A stretch of DNA of 45,766 bases, from assembly GCF_009769385.1 (NCBI RefSeq), contig NZ_VKAB01000057.1, positions 1-45,766 of the forward strand, given 5' to 3'. The stretch is from Saccharothrix deserti (GTDB lineage Bacteria; Actinomycetota; Actinomycetes; Mycobacteriales; Pseudonocardiaceae). The position numbers were made by a program, and so were the translations under genes. Shown one piece after another: positions 16,697 through 24,914 of this stretch (the stretch's first letter is position 1; each line of letters opens with the position of its first letter). The notes beneath the pieces were generated by a model. It was not told where the DNA came from and did no database searches. It was given only the letters and a program-made list of their open reading frames with translations.

Positions 16697-17746
16697 TCAG
16701 CGTGTCCGCGAACCGATCTCGACCTTCAGCTCCTGCCGCTGCCCGTCGCGGACCACCTCCACGGTGACGGTGCTGCCCGGTTCGGTGCCGCGCAGCGCTC
16801 CGAGGAGGTCCTCGACGCTGCGCACGTCCTGGTCGTCCAGGCGGACGATGACGTCACCGGTGCGCACACCGGCCGAGGCGGCGGGGCTGCCGTCGTCCAC
16901 GCCCAGCACCAGCGCGCCCTGCTCGACCTCGATGTCGAACCGCTCGCGGATCTCGCCCGTCAACCTGCCCACCGACACGCCGAGGTAGGGGTGGGCGACC
17001 GTGCCGGTGGCGAGCAACTGCTCGGCCACGTACACCGCCGTCGCGGACGGAATCGCGAACCCGAGGGACACCGCGCCCACCTCCGGCGGGATGTAGGCCT
17101 CGTTGATGCCCACCACGCGACCCGATGTGTCGAGCAAGGCGCCCCCGGAGTTGCCGGGCGAGATGGGCGCGTCGGTCTGGATCAGGTCGACCAGAGCCCG
17201 GCTCTGGGCCGCCGAGCCGGGGATCTCGCGATGCAGCCCCGACACGATGCCCGCGGTCACGCTGTTCGCGAAGCCCAGGGGGCTCCCGATCGCCAGCACG
17301 GGATCACCGGGACGGGGCAGCTCCCGGCGGAAGTCCGCGACCGGCAACTGGTTCCGAGCGGTCCGCACGACCGCCAGATCGGTGATGTCGTCGGCCGCCG
17401 GCACCGTGCCGGCCGACTGCTGCCCGTCGGCGTACTCCACGACGACCTCGCGCCGGTTCCCGACCACGTGCTGATTGGTGACCACGACATCGGACTGGAA
17501 CACCACACCGCTGCCCACACCTGAATCGGTCCGGACCGTCACCACGCTCGGTGACACCCGTTCCACCAAGTCGGCGTAGGACCGTGTGGCCTCCGTCGTG
17601 GACGGCGCTGTGGTCGCGGATGTGACCCGCATGGCCACCTCAGCGCCGGTGCAGCCGCCCACGGCGACCACGATCGCCACCGCGGCTACCGCGTGTCGCA
17701 TTCGCACCTCGCCACCTCCCGATCGAGGGACGCCGATCCGTCTCAC
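16697..17746 (-). CDS. HtrA/DegP-like serine protease lipoprotein with PDZ domain
   Basis: Trypsin-like domain at about 60-250 (349-aa numbering) with the catalytic triad visible: His in VVTNQHVVG, Asp in DDITDLAVV, Ser in SPGNSGGALL. A PDZ domain follows (about 260-349; GALVLGVDDGSPAASAGVRTGD). The N-terminus has a lipobox (VAVGGC), placing it on the outer face of the membrane. Two starts compete. GTG 17746 is exactly 6 nt after the promoter hexamer (leaderless, 349 aa); ATG 17701 has its own GAGG site (334 aa). It probably degrades or senses misfolded envelope proteins. Confidence 0.9.
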   Translation of the reverse strand: MRRIGVPRSGGGEVRMRHAVAAVAIVVAVGGCTGAEVAMRVTSATTAPSTTEATRSYADLVERVSPSVVTVRTDSGVGSGVVFQSDVVVTNQHVVGNRREVVVEYADGQQSAGTVPAADDITDLAVVRTARNQLPVADFRRELPRPGDPVLAIGSPLGFANSVTAGIVSGLHREIPGSAAQSRALVDLIQTDAPISPGNSGGALLDTSGRVVGINEAYIPPEVGAVSLGFAIPSATAVYVAEQLLATGTVAHPYLGVSVGRLTGEIRERFDIEVEQGALVLGVDDGSPAASAGVRTGDVIVRLDDQDVRSVEDLLGALRGTEPGSTVTVEVVRDGQRQELKVEIGSRTR

Positions 17747-17753
17747 GCCACCC

Positions 17754-17811
17754 GGTTACCCAGGTAGCCGGCGACCTAGCGCCACCGCACGACTGTCAGG
17801 TGAGCGCAAGG
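17754..17811 (-). promoter_or_regulatory. Direct repeat plus GGGTAACC promoter of htrA
   Basis: TGTCAGG/CGCAAGG repeat at 11-bp spacing (17794-17811), 32 bp, then minus-strand GGGTAACC (17754-17761). The hexamer TAACCG is followed by 6 nt and GTG 17746. The repeat also lies 107 bp upstream of the divergent hemerythrin gene. Confidence 0.7.
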
Positions 17812-17917
17812 GGTTTCGTCTCCCCTCCGATGGGCATGCCGCACCCGACAGCCGCCCCCTGGCGCGAAGCGCGTGCGGAGCCGACCCGATTCCGCACCAC
17901 GAGCGAAGGAGACAACG

Positions 17918-18481
17918 ATGCCCGCGACCCGGGAAGAGCACGACATCGTCAGCGCCGTCATCGCCGATCACGGCGAGGTGGAGCAGGTGTTCATCGAACT
18001 GGAGAACGAAAACGACCCACAGCTGCGCAGGCAACTGGCCGACCACGTGATCGCCGAACTGGTCCGCCATTCCGTCGCCGAAGAGCAGTACCTCTACCCC
18101 GCTGCCCGTGAGGTGCTGCCGGACGGCGACCGGATCGCCGAGCACGAGCTCTCCGAGCACGCCGAGGCCGAGGAGCTGATGAAGCAGATCGAGGACGTCG
18201 ACGCGGGCGACCCGAGATTCGACGCGCTGGTGACCAGGTTGATGTCGGTGATCCGCCACCACGTCGAGGACGAGGAGTCCGACCTGCTGCCCAAGCTGTC
18301 CGCGAGCTGCGACGAGGAGCGGCTGCGCGATCTCGGGGAGAAGTTCCTGCGGGCCAAGAAGATGGCGCCGACGCACCCGCACCCGTCGGCTCCGGACCGT
18401 CCACCCGCGAACAGGATCCTCGCTCCCGGCGCGGGACTCGTCGACCGGGTGCGGGACGCGCTGGCGGGCCGCAACACGTGA
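17918..18481 (+). CDS. Hemerythrin HHE-domain protein
   Basis: A 187-aa protein with a four-helix HHE bundle (residues 5-150). Likely diiron ligands appear in order: ADHGEVEQ, RHSVAEEQYLYP, EHELSEHAEAEE and RHHVEDEESDLLP. A basic, Pro-rich tail follows (about 150-187). ATG 17918 has an AAGGAG site 6 nt upstream. Family members bind oxygen, NO or iron in the cytosol. Divergent from htrA with the island repeat between them. Confidence 0.9.
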   Translation: MPATREEHDIVSAVIADHGEVEQVFIELENENDPQLRRQLADHVIAELVRHSVAEEQYLYPAAREVLPDGDRIAEHELSEHAEAEELMKQIEDVDAGDPRFDALVTRLMSVIRHHVEDEESDLLPKLSASCDEERLRDLGEKFLRAKKMAPTHPHPSAPDRPPANRILAPGAGLVDRVRDALAGRNT

Positions 18482-18509
18482 CTGCGCCGCGTGCGCGCGA
18501 GAGGGATCG

Positions 18510-18889
18510 GTGGCAGACATGGCTCGACTCAAGATGTTGAACACGAACGTGAGCCGGAACTACGCCGTCGTGCTGGACGCCGGTGAGGCGGAAGTGCTCT
18601 CGCTGGCCGGTGACATCGTGTGTGACGAAGACGGCGCCCGGCGGTGCGCGCCCACGTCGTGCTGGGGCTGCGTGACGGTGCCACACGCGGCGGCCACCTC
18701 CGGCACGGACGTGTGCGGCCCACGCTGGAGGTCGTGCCGGCGGAGTCGCCGACCGGCCTCAACCGTCGGTACGACCCGGAAACCGGGCTGGCGTTGATCG
18801 ACCTCCGTGACGAGCCCCCGGTGGCGGAGCGCGACCCGCTCCGCCACGGCCTCGCGCCGCCGACCGGCCGGCCGGACCCGAGCCGGTGA
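18510..18889 (+). pseudogene. DUF296 gene copy with internal deletion and frameshift
   Basis: A second copy of the gene at 13323-13838. It starts with GTG (GAGAGGGATCG site) and MADMARLKMLNTNVSRNYAV, matching the intact protein to about residue 26. It then skips about 50 residues (the DELLVFA to VEEQ part) and resumes at AEVLSLAGDIV. At about 18643 one G is missing, after which the match continues in another frame (VRAHVVLGLRDGATRGGHLR and on to the C-terminus). Not functional. Confidence 0.85.
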
Positions 18890-18975
18890 TACCGGCCGGC
18901 CGAGGAGGGGCCGCGGCCGGGCGGGGAACGGCGTCGCTCACCGCCGCAGCCTTGTCCCGGCACCGGCGGCCTCGT

Positions 18976-19242
18976 TCACCCCACTCCACCCGCCGAACGC
19001 CTGCGCCGGTGACGGACGTTGAAGCCGCCCACAGCGCAACCGACTCCGAACAGGAACAGGACGAAACTCGTCAGCACGCCGAGCAGCGCGAGGGCGATCC
19101 CGAAAACTCCCAGCAGCAGCCATGGCCACGTCCGTGGCTCGTCGCGGCACGGCACCCCCCGCAGCGCCTCCGCCAGCCGCGGGTCCTCGGCCTCCAGGCG
19201 TCGCTCGATCTCCCGCAGCGTTTGCTTCTCGTCGGGGGTCAT
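18976..19242 (-). CDS. DUF3040 small membrane protein
   Basis: An 88-aa protein with the DUF3040 layout: an amphipathic start (TLREIERRLEAEDPRLAEAL), two membrane helices (about 38-55 and 58-75) and a basic C-terminus. The ATG at 19242 lies 14 nt after the preceding SPW stop, so the two are co-transcribed. Ribosome site weak. The same domain is fused to Usp domains at 11976-13151. Role unknown. Confidence 0.8.
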   Translation of the reverse strand: MTPDEKQTLREIERRLEAEDPRLAEALRGVPCRDEPRTWPWLLLGVFGIALALLGVLTSFVLFLFGVGCAVGGFNVRHRRRRSAGGVG

Positions 19243-19256
19243 GGTGCGGTCACCGC

Positions 19257-19646
19257 TCACTCCTGCCGATCCGCCACTTCCCGGGCTCGCCGCGCGAAGC
19301 CGTGCGCGCGCTGCGTTCGGATCGCAACGCCGAGACTGATCGCCGCCGGCACGATGACGGCAACGCCGACGACGATGTCGTTGGTGGTCGCGGAACCGAC
19401 GATCACGTCGTTCTCGTCGGATGCCGACCCGGTGCCGTAGTCCAAGACCGACGGCGCCGGCAGCAGCCGGATGCCGGCGAGGAAGTTCAGCGCGCTGGGC
19501 GGCGACGCCAGCAGGCCATCGGGCTCCACTGGAGGGTAAGGGGGTGCGCAGGGTTGGGGCGGTGTGCCGGGAACCGGCCGGAGAAGCGTGGTCTGGCCCT
19601 CCATCGCCTCCGCGTGGACCGGCGCACGTGTCCGGTGTTGTTCCAT
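19257..19646 (-). CDS. SPW-repeat protein with shortened core
   Basis: A 129-aa protein. The N-terminal 55 residues are polar and Pro-rich, then the first SPW half appears (NFLAGIRLLPAPSVLDYGTG, NDVIVGSA). The middle of the usual domain, including the second W-containing repeat, is missing. The text jumps to NDIVVGVAVIVPAAISLGVA, the C-terminal helix. Intact homologues at 20240 and 20695 keep the full core. The frame is open and has an AAGGA site, so a product may be made, but it is probably an internal-deletion derivative. Confidence 0.6.
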   Translation of the reverse strand: MEQHRTRAPVHAEAMEGQTTLLRPVPGTPPQPCAPPYPPVEPDGLLASPPSALNFLAGIRLLPAPSVLDYGTGSASDENDVIVGSATTNDIVVGVAVIVPAAISLGVAIRTQRAHGFARRAREVADRQE

Positions 19647-19748
19647 CTCCGCATCCTTCAATGCTGTTGGTATCGCCAAGTCCGGGGTGAAGTGGAGATC
19701 GCGCCATCCGGTGCATCCTTCCGGCCGCCACTCGCGTCTTCCGCGCTC

Positions 19749-20217
19749 ATCCGAGGCCATTTCGGAGTCGCCGCACAGCACCCACACCTGGTACGGCATC
19801 CGGTCCAGCCGCTTGCCCGCCAACGCCAGGCCCACACCGACGGGCAGTCCTTGGCCCAGCGATCCGGTGGCCACGTCGGTGGGTGGGATACGCGGTGTCG
19901 GGTGTCCTTCCAGTCTGCTGCCGAACGTGCGGAAGGTGAGCAGTTCGTCATCGGTGATCGCGCCCGCGGCCTTGAGCATCGCGTAGTACAGCGGCGACGC
20001 GTGTCCCTTGGACAACACCAGGTGGTCGTTGGCGGGATCGTCCGGGCGCCGGAAGTCCAGGGTCGAGGTGGCCGTCGAGCAGCACGGCCATGAGGTCGGC
20101 GGCCGACATCGAGGAGGTCGGGTGGCCGGAACCGCTCGCCGCGCCCGCCCGCACGGAGTCCACTCGCAACTGTTGGGCGAGTTCTCGCCGGAATCGACTG
20201 TCCACCGTGCTGCTCAC
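19749..20217 (-). pseudogene. Transketolase N-terminal fragment, frameshifted
   Basis: GTG 20217 starts LAQQLRVDSVRAGAASGSGH, the thiamine-diphosphate domain of transketolase. One extra base in the G-run 20060-20062 shifts the frame. The match continues in the other frame as VLSKGHASPLYYAMLKAAGA and VATGSLGQGLPVGVGLALAG. It stops at WVLCGDSEMA, about 155 residues into a family normally over 600 residues long. Embedded between SPW genes, with no role left. Confidence 0.85.
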
Positions 20218-20239
20218 CGCTTCTGCCGGATTCAGGCCT

Positions 20240-20695
20240 TTACCGGCCGTGCTCGTCCGCGGCCTTGCGGTGCGCGCGTCGGTAGGCGAACGTCGCCGCG
20301 GCGCTCGTCGCGGCCATCACCACGACGACGAGACCCACGACGATGTCGTTGACCATGGCGGCGCCGACGTCGGCGATGTGGTCGAATGCGAACGGCGCCA
20401 TGATGAGCCATCCGCCGAGCAGGACGTTGACGACGCTGAACCAGGGGACGTTCCGCGGTGCCACGACGCGCACGACGGCGAGCACCGCGATCGCACTGCC
20501 GATCACGATGTCGTTGCCGCGCGCGGCGCTCCCGCCCGGGTAGTCCAGCACCGACGGGGCGAGCAGCAGCCAGATGCCGGCCAGGAGCGTCACCGCGCTG
20601 GCCGCGCTCGCGCCCACCGGGATGTGGTCGTCCCGCGCGCGTTGAGCTGCCCACTGTTGGTGTGTGGGCGGGTTGTGTGAGGGTTGGTACACCAT
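20240..20695 (-). CDS. SPW-repeat membrane protein 2
   Basis: A 151-aa protein with a polar N-terminus and two SPW-type repeats of paired helices (LAGIWLLLAPSVLDYPGG and VLLGGWLIMAPFAFDHIADV, each with W and P in the second helix), ending in a basic tail. ATG 20695 overlaps the stop of the upstream SPW gene (TGATG), indicating coupled translation. Family role unknown. The 3' end matches the chimeric remnant at 13.9 kb. Confidence 0.85.
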   Translation of the reverse strand: MVYQPSHNPPTHQQWAAQRARDDHIPVGASAASAVTLLAGIWLLLAPSVLDYPGGSAARGNDIVIGSAIAVLAVVRVVAPRNVPWFSVVNVLLGGWLIMAPFAFDHIADVGAAMVNDIVVGLVVVVMAATSAAATFAYRRAHRKAADEHGR

Positions 20696-21234
20696 CAGAG
20701 TTCTCCCTCCGATTCGTTCCGCCTGCGACGCCGGTAGGTCGCCATGGCGCTGAGCAGTCCCATGGCGACCACCACGCCGCCGACGACGACGTTGTTCACG
20801 GCCGCGGTCGTCGATCCGGGCCACGGCTCGTAGCCGAGCACGATCGGCGCGAACACCAGCCACACGCCGAGCGCCACGTTGACCAGGCTCAACTCCGGCA
20901 GGTGACGCGGCGCCAGCGAGCGCACCAGCGCCAACACCGCGATCGCGGCGCCGATGACGATGTCGTGCCAGTAACCCTCGAGCCCCTCCGCGGCGGGCGC
21001 GTAGTCCAACGCGAACGGCGCCAAGGCCAACCACACACCCGCCAAGAACGCCACACCGCTGGCCACGTTCGCCACGGCGGGCTCACGGGCACCGTAGAAC
21101 GTCGCAGGCGTGTGGAACGGCGCCGAACCGTATGCGGGCGCCACGGGCTGGTGCCCCTGCGAGGCGACCGGCGCGGGGTCGGATTCTTCGAATCGTCGAC
21201 CGGGCGGCGGTTGTTGCGGAATGCGAGAAGTCAC
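20695..21234 (-). CDS. SPW-repeat membrane protein 1
   Basis: A 179-aa protein. Residues 1-50 are polar (PQQPPPGRRFEESDPAPVAS); two SPW repeats follow (AFLAGVWLALAPFALDYAPA and VALGVWLVFAPIVLGYEPWP), then an Arg-rich end. I chose GTG 21234, since AAGGAGGAACAG directly precedes it; the ATG 15 nt upstream has no site of its own. It lies behind a decayed lpqE copy whose promoter is intact, and that promoter may now serve this gene. Confidence 0.85.
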   Translation of the reverse strand: MTSRIPQQPPPGRRFEESDPAPVASQGHQPVAPAYGSAPFHTPATFYGAREPAVANVASGVAFLAGVWLALAPFALDYAPAAEGLEGYWHDIVIGAAIAVLALVRSLAPRHLPELSLVNVALGVWLVFAPIVLGYEPWPGSTTAAVNNVVVGGVVVAMGLLSAMATYRRRRRNESEGEL

Positions 21235-21249
21235 CTGTTCCTCCTTCAT
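21146..21249 (-). repeat. Perfect 104-bp repeat, copy 2
   Basis: Identical to 13988-14091. It spans the ribosome site and first codons of the intact SPW gene 1. Confidence 0.9.
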
Positions 21250-21399
21250 GGTCCGGGTGGTCGTTGCCGCGGTTCCGGTGGACTTCCGCCTCGTTCTCGC
21301 GCCCCGACTCGTGGGGTGACAGACCGGTGAAGGAGCTCTCGGCCGCTTCCACCGGCCCGTCGGGCACGCCGTCAAGGCGAACGCCTTCTTGGTGAGGCA

Positions 21400-21520
21400 G
21401 CGCAACACCACGTCGCCAACCTGGCCGTTGGACCGCATCGTGCCGCTCTCCAACGCCCGCTGAGGCTCCCCACAGGCCACCACGAGCGACACCGCGGCGA
21501 GGGGTCGGAGACAGGTCCAT
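21400..21520 (-). pseudogene. lpqE-like lipoprotein remnant
   Basis: Behind a well-kept promoter, ATG 21520 opens a reading frame, but the lipoprotein text is in another frame (LAAVSLVVACGEPQRALESG, TMRSNGQVGDVVLR) and ends there. The signal peptide is shortened and about 85% of the protein is gone. Wording is nearly the same as lpqE copy 1. Confidence 0.8.
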
Positions 21521-21527
21521 ACTCGAC

Positions 21528-21587
21528 GGCTACCCTCGGACGACCCGTTCGCGAACGCCCATGCCCCGTTGTCAGGCAATCGCAAGG
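21528..21587 (-). promoter_or_regulatory. Direct repeat plus GGGTAGCC promoter, now in front of a pseudogene
   Basis: TGTCAGG/CGCAAGG at 11-bp spacing (21570-21587), 34 bp, GGGTAGCC (21528-21535, minus strand), then 6 nt after TAGCCG to the ATG. Layout fully conserved although the gene behind it is dead. Confidence 0.7.
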
Positions 21588-21610
21588 CGCGCCGGTCCAT
21601 CCGACCGGGA

Positions 21611-22248
21611 TCACGATCGCGGCGCGGGCCACACCGATCCGGATGTCCCGCGCAGGGCGCGGTCGGGGCGGACGACCCACCACACCAGCGCCGTCCAGGC
21701 GGCCGCCAGGAGCACGCCGCCCAGCACGTCGGTCGGATAGTGCGCGCCTGTGCATAGCCGCTGCGCGGCCACCAGCGCGGGAACGACGACCGCCGAGGCC
21801 ACGAACAGCCACCGCCACCAGTGGGACGTCGCCGCACAGACCAGCAGCGCCGTGGCGGCGTAGAGCGCCAGCGCCGCCGCGACGTGGCCGGACGAGAAGC
21901 TGGAGGTCGGGGCAGGTCCGGGTTCACGTGCGGCACGTCGGGCCGGGGACGCGGGGGGGGCACGGCCGTGGTCACCAGGAACAGGCTGATCTCACCCATC
22001 AGGGTCAGGGCGAGGAACAGGACCGGCACGCACGACAACAGCGAGTTCAGCACCGTCCGGCTGCCGTCACCGAAAACGGCTCCCACACCGTCCTGACGAC
22101 GCCGTACTGGTAGAGCGCGAGATACCCGACGACACCGGTGCCCACCAGCGCCAACGCGATGACGGCAGCCACGGCCCCCAAGCGGACGGGGTGTAGTCCC
22201 ATCCGGGCGGGATCGCCGTTCCAGACGCGCGGCGGTTACGGAGGCCAT
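21611..22248 (-). pseudogene. VKOR-like/PAP2 phosphatase chimera, several frameshifts
   Basis: From ATG 22248 the N-terminal part, read in two frames, gives GVVGYLALYQYGVVRTVWEP then VFGDGSRTVLNSLLS, resembling the start of actinobacterial vitamin K epoxide reductase-like proteins. It then turns into a PAP2 phosphatase (FLALTLMGEISLFLVTTAVP, SSFSSGHVAAALALYAATAL, CTGAHYPTDVLGGVLLAAAW) in two further frames. The PAP2 motifs SGH and the late His are present but not in one frame. Product not expected. Confidence 0.7.
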
Positions 22249-22308
22249 CCGGGGTCTCGCAGAAGGTAGTGGTCTCGACCGGCGGGTTCCTCGGGCTGCG
22301 GTCCGGAA

Positions 22309-22337
22309 CCTTTCGCCTACCTTGCGCTCGCCTTGCG
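22309..22337 (-). promoter_or_regulatory. Triple copy of the island direct repeat
   Basis: CGCAAGG, CGCAAGG and CGAAAGG at exact 11-bp steps (minus-strand reading; 22331-22337, 22320-22326, 22309-22315). AGGAACCC lies 17 bp downstream on the minus strand, like the GGGAATCC element of the lipoprotein promoters. Likely served the decayed gene at 22248; the divergent operon at 22566 is the alternative. Confidence 0.65.
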
Positions 22338-22565
22338 AAACGACCGAGGCGACGCGGCCACCGCCTTGTGACCATCACGTCGGAATGTCGATCCGGAGAC
22401 GAGCGGATATCGGCCTCACTGTGAGCGGTTGTCAGGTGGTGGCCCGGAAACCCCTGACCCGAAAAGGCGATGGGAAGCCGCGCCGCTGCTCCCTGTCGCG
22501 ATAGCCGCAAACGCCCCTGTCAAGCCGCCGTGTGAACCGACTTCGCACCGGAGAGGACGGTGCCC

Positions 22566-22766
22566 ATGTCCGCGGAGCCCAGGACCAAGGCGGGTCTGGT
22601 CGCCTCGTTGGTTCCGCTCGGCTTCGTCATCGGATTCATCGCCTACACCGCCGGCCGGACCACGGCCTCGGTGTGGGTGCTGACCGTCATCGCCCTCGCA
22701 GGTGCGGCGGTGCCGTTCACCGTTGCGCTCTTCGCCGTCAGCCGACGCCCGCGACGCGAGACGTGA
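22566..22766 (+). CDS. Small two-helix membrane protein (copy 1)
   Basis: A 66-aa protein, MSAEPRTKAG followed by two helices (LVASLVPLGFVIGFIAYTAG and VWVLTVIALAGAAVPFTVAL) and a basic end. ATG 22566 follows a GGAGAGGA site. It overlaps the DsbA-like gene (GTGA), so they form one operon. A longer paralogue is at 35957. No family recognised. Confidence 0.8.
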   Translation: MSAEPRTKAGLVASLVPLGFVIGFIAYTAGRTTASVWVLTVIALAGAAVPFTVALFAVSRRPRRET

Positions 22767-23539
22767 ACGACGACCAGAGGAGACGACGTCAGTCGCCTGA
22801 CCGGACGGTAGCGCAGGCCCGCCGTTCCCTCGACGACCGGAACAGGGTCGTCATCGGCGTGGTGGTCGTCGCGGTGCTCGCGCTCGTCGTCATCGGCGGC
22901 GTCGTCTGGACCGGGTCGTCTCAGGACGGGGGCCTTACCGCGCCGACCGGCGTGACGGGCATCAACGCGCCCGTCGAACGCCAGGACGGCGTGGTGATCG
23001 TCGGCCAGGACGACGCCAAGGCGACCATCGACGTCTACGAGGACTTCCTGTGCCCGGCGTGCGCCCGGTTCGAGAAGGCCTACGGGCCGCGGATCAAGCG
23101 GGAGGTGGAAGCGGGCGCCTTGAGGGTCCGCTACCACCTCCTGCCGATGCTGGTCGGGCTGTCCCGGCCCGAGGGCTACTCGCTGGACTCCGCCAACGCC
23201 GCGCTGTGCGCCGCGGATCAAGGGAAGTTCTGGGAGTACCACGAGGCACTGTTCGCCTCGCAGCCCCGTGAGGGAGGTCCGGGGCACACCGAGCAGGAAC
23301 TGGTGGAGTTGGGCTCCGACCTGGGCGTCACGGGCGAGCAGTTCGAGCAGTGCGTGCGGACGGGCCGCCACGAAGGGGTGGCGAAGGCCGAGCTGGCCGA
23401 GGCCAAGGCCACCGACTTCTTCAAGGGCACACCGACCGTGACCGTTGACGATCGACCCGTCGACCTGAGCGACAGCGACTGGTTGCAGGACGTCGTAGAG
23501 CCTGGTCGAGCGCCGGTTCAGCCGTCGCCCGGTGGGTGA
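22763..23539 (+). CDS. DsbA-like membrane-anchored thiol oxidoreductase
   Basis: A 258-aa protein: short basic N-terminus, one membrane helix (about 33-53), then a thioredoxin-fold domain facing outside. The active site is C97-P-A-C100 within YEDFLCPACARFEKAYGP; the cis-Pro region is FFKGTPTVTVDDRPV. This is the DsbA/thioredoxin_4 type used for disulfide formation in the actinobacterial envelope. GTG start overlaps the previous stop. The VKOR remnant just across the intergenic region could have been its redox partner. Confidence 0.9.
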   Translation: MNDDQRRRRQSPDRTVAQARRSLDDRNRVVIGVVVVAVLALVVIGGVVWTGSSQDGGLTAPTGVTGINAPVERQDGVVIVGQDDAKATIDVYEDFLCPACARFEKAYGPRIKREVEAGALRVRYHLLPMLVGLSRPEGYSLDSANAALCAADQGKFWEYHEALFASQPREGGPGHTEQELVELGSDLGVTGEQFEQCVRTGRHEGVAKAELAEAKATDFFKGTPTVTVDDRPVDLSDSDWLQDVVEPGRAPVQPSPGG

Positions 23540-23567
23540 CCGCGCGGCAGCGGCATCGGCGACACGA

Positions 23568-24914
23568 CTAGCTGGAACGGGTCTCCCCGCTGCGGTCGCG
23601 GTAGGCCGAGCGCACGTCACCGGCCAACGTCTGCCGGACTCGACGCGCCATGTCCTCCACGGCGTCGACGTCGTACCGGCTGAGCGACGAGGGCATCTCG
23701 CCGGTGACGAGATCCACCTGGGCGCCGATCGCGGCTCGTTGGTCGTCGTCGCGCGCGGCGGCGGCGACGTCGCGCAGCATCCGGAGCAGGGCGTTCAGGA
23801 CGGTGGGCTCGCGGCGGCCGTACCGGCGGATCTGGCCGCACGCCAGGTCCAGGTAGTAGGTGAGGTCCCGGTCCGGGACCACGACCCGCCCGACGCGCCT
23901 GTCGTCCTCGTGGAGGGTGCCGCCGAGCCGTCTGCCGGCGATCTTCACCAGCAGGTCGGACATGTGGCCGATGGCGTGGATGGCGGTGACCGGGTCGTTG
24001 ATGCCGGGGGACAGCGCCTTGACCGCGATGTCGGTGAGCTGTCGGAACCCGAACGCCGCGTCCTGTTCCACCGTGCGCTCGTACTTGAGCACCACGCCCT
24101 TCCGCACGCCGGCCTCCACGGTCGGGAGGTCGACGGCGCCGTTTCGGCGACTCCAGACCGACGCGAGCGGTGTGCCGCGCACGACGTGGTCACCCGGACG
24201 TACTTCGAGCTCGATCAGGGTGTCCGAGGTTCGGGCGGTGCGGAGCAGGGCGTCGACGTCGACGAACCTGACGAAACCGCTCGTGTCCGCGCGGACCTGC
24301 TCTCCCGGGCCGTCGACGCGGAGGTCTTCGGACGGTCTTGGGCGGGGATCGCCGTACTCGGGGTAGAAGGCCCCGATCGCCCGGTCGGTCTCGTCGTGGA
24401 CCGCGCGCATCATCGTGTCGACCCGGAGCACGCGTGCGATGTGCGTGATGAAGACCAGGATCGCGATCAGCACCGCGAGACTCGCGCCGGAGGCGATCAG
24501 CATCGTCAGATCGGGAACGGACTCCTCGCGTCCGACGTAGCGCAGTGCCGTGATGGCGAACACGAACGCGCTCACCAGGACGGCGAGAACGAGTTTGATC
24601 AGCCGGTCGCGCATGAACTCACGCAGCAGCCGGGGTGAGAACTGCTGGGAGGCGAGTTGCAGGGCGACGATGATCAACGTGAACGTCAGGCCGGTCACGG
24701 TGATCACCGAGGTGGCGAGGGACTGCAGGAAGGCCGTGGCGGAGTCCGGACCACCGGGCCACTGGAGCCAGGCGAGAGGGTGCGGCCGGTCCAGGCGCAC
24801 GGGCACCGACAACAGTGCGCAGGCCAACCCCGTCACACCGCCGACAGCGGGCCACAGCCACAGCGGTGTACCCGAACGTTCCGCGCTGCGCTGTTTGGCG
24901 CTGTTCCGGGCCAC
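23568..24914 (-). CDS. DUF2254 membrane protein
   Basis: A 448-aa protein of the DUF2254 family (usual length 420-450). Four membrane helices occupy the first 165 residues (with LTFTLIIVALQLASQQFSPR as the family signature), and a large soluble C-terminal part contains ALSPGINDPVTAIHAIGHMS. GTG 24914 lies 5 nt after a TAGCTG hexamer preceded by CGGG, suggesting a leaderless mRNA, but no direct repeat is found upstream. Function unknown. Confidence 0.9.
   Translation of the reverse strand: MARNSAKQRSAERSGTPLWLWPAVGGVTGLACALLSVPVRLDRPHPLAWLQWPGGPDSATAFLQSLATSVITVTGLTFTLIIVALQLASQQFSPRLLREFMRDRLIKLVLAVLVSAFVFAITALRYVGREESVPDLTMLIASGASLAVLIAILVFITHIARVLRVDTMMRAVHDETDRAIGAFYPEYGDPRPRPSEDLRVDGPGEQVRADTSGFVRFVDVDALLRTARTSDTLIELEVRPGDHVVRGTPLASVWSRRNGAVDLPTVEAGVRKGVVLKYERTVEQDAAFGFRQLTDIAVKALSPGINDPVTAIHAIGHMSDLLVKIAGRRLGGTLHEDDRRVGRVVVPDRDLTYYLDLACGQIRRYGRREPTVLNALLRMLRDVAAAARDDDQRAAIGAQVDLVTGEMPSSLSRYDVDAVEDMARRVRQTLAGDVRSAYRDRSGETRSS

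Noticed and set aside
20695..22248. A single 517-aa protein read across PAP2, lpqE and SPW segments
   Set aside because: It is an accidental open frame joining three gene pieces; the SPW gene has its own strong start at 21234.
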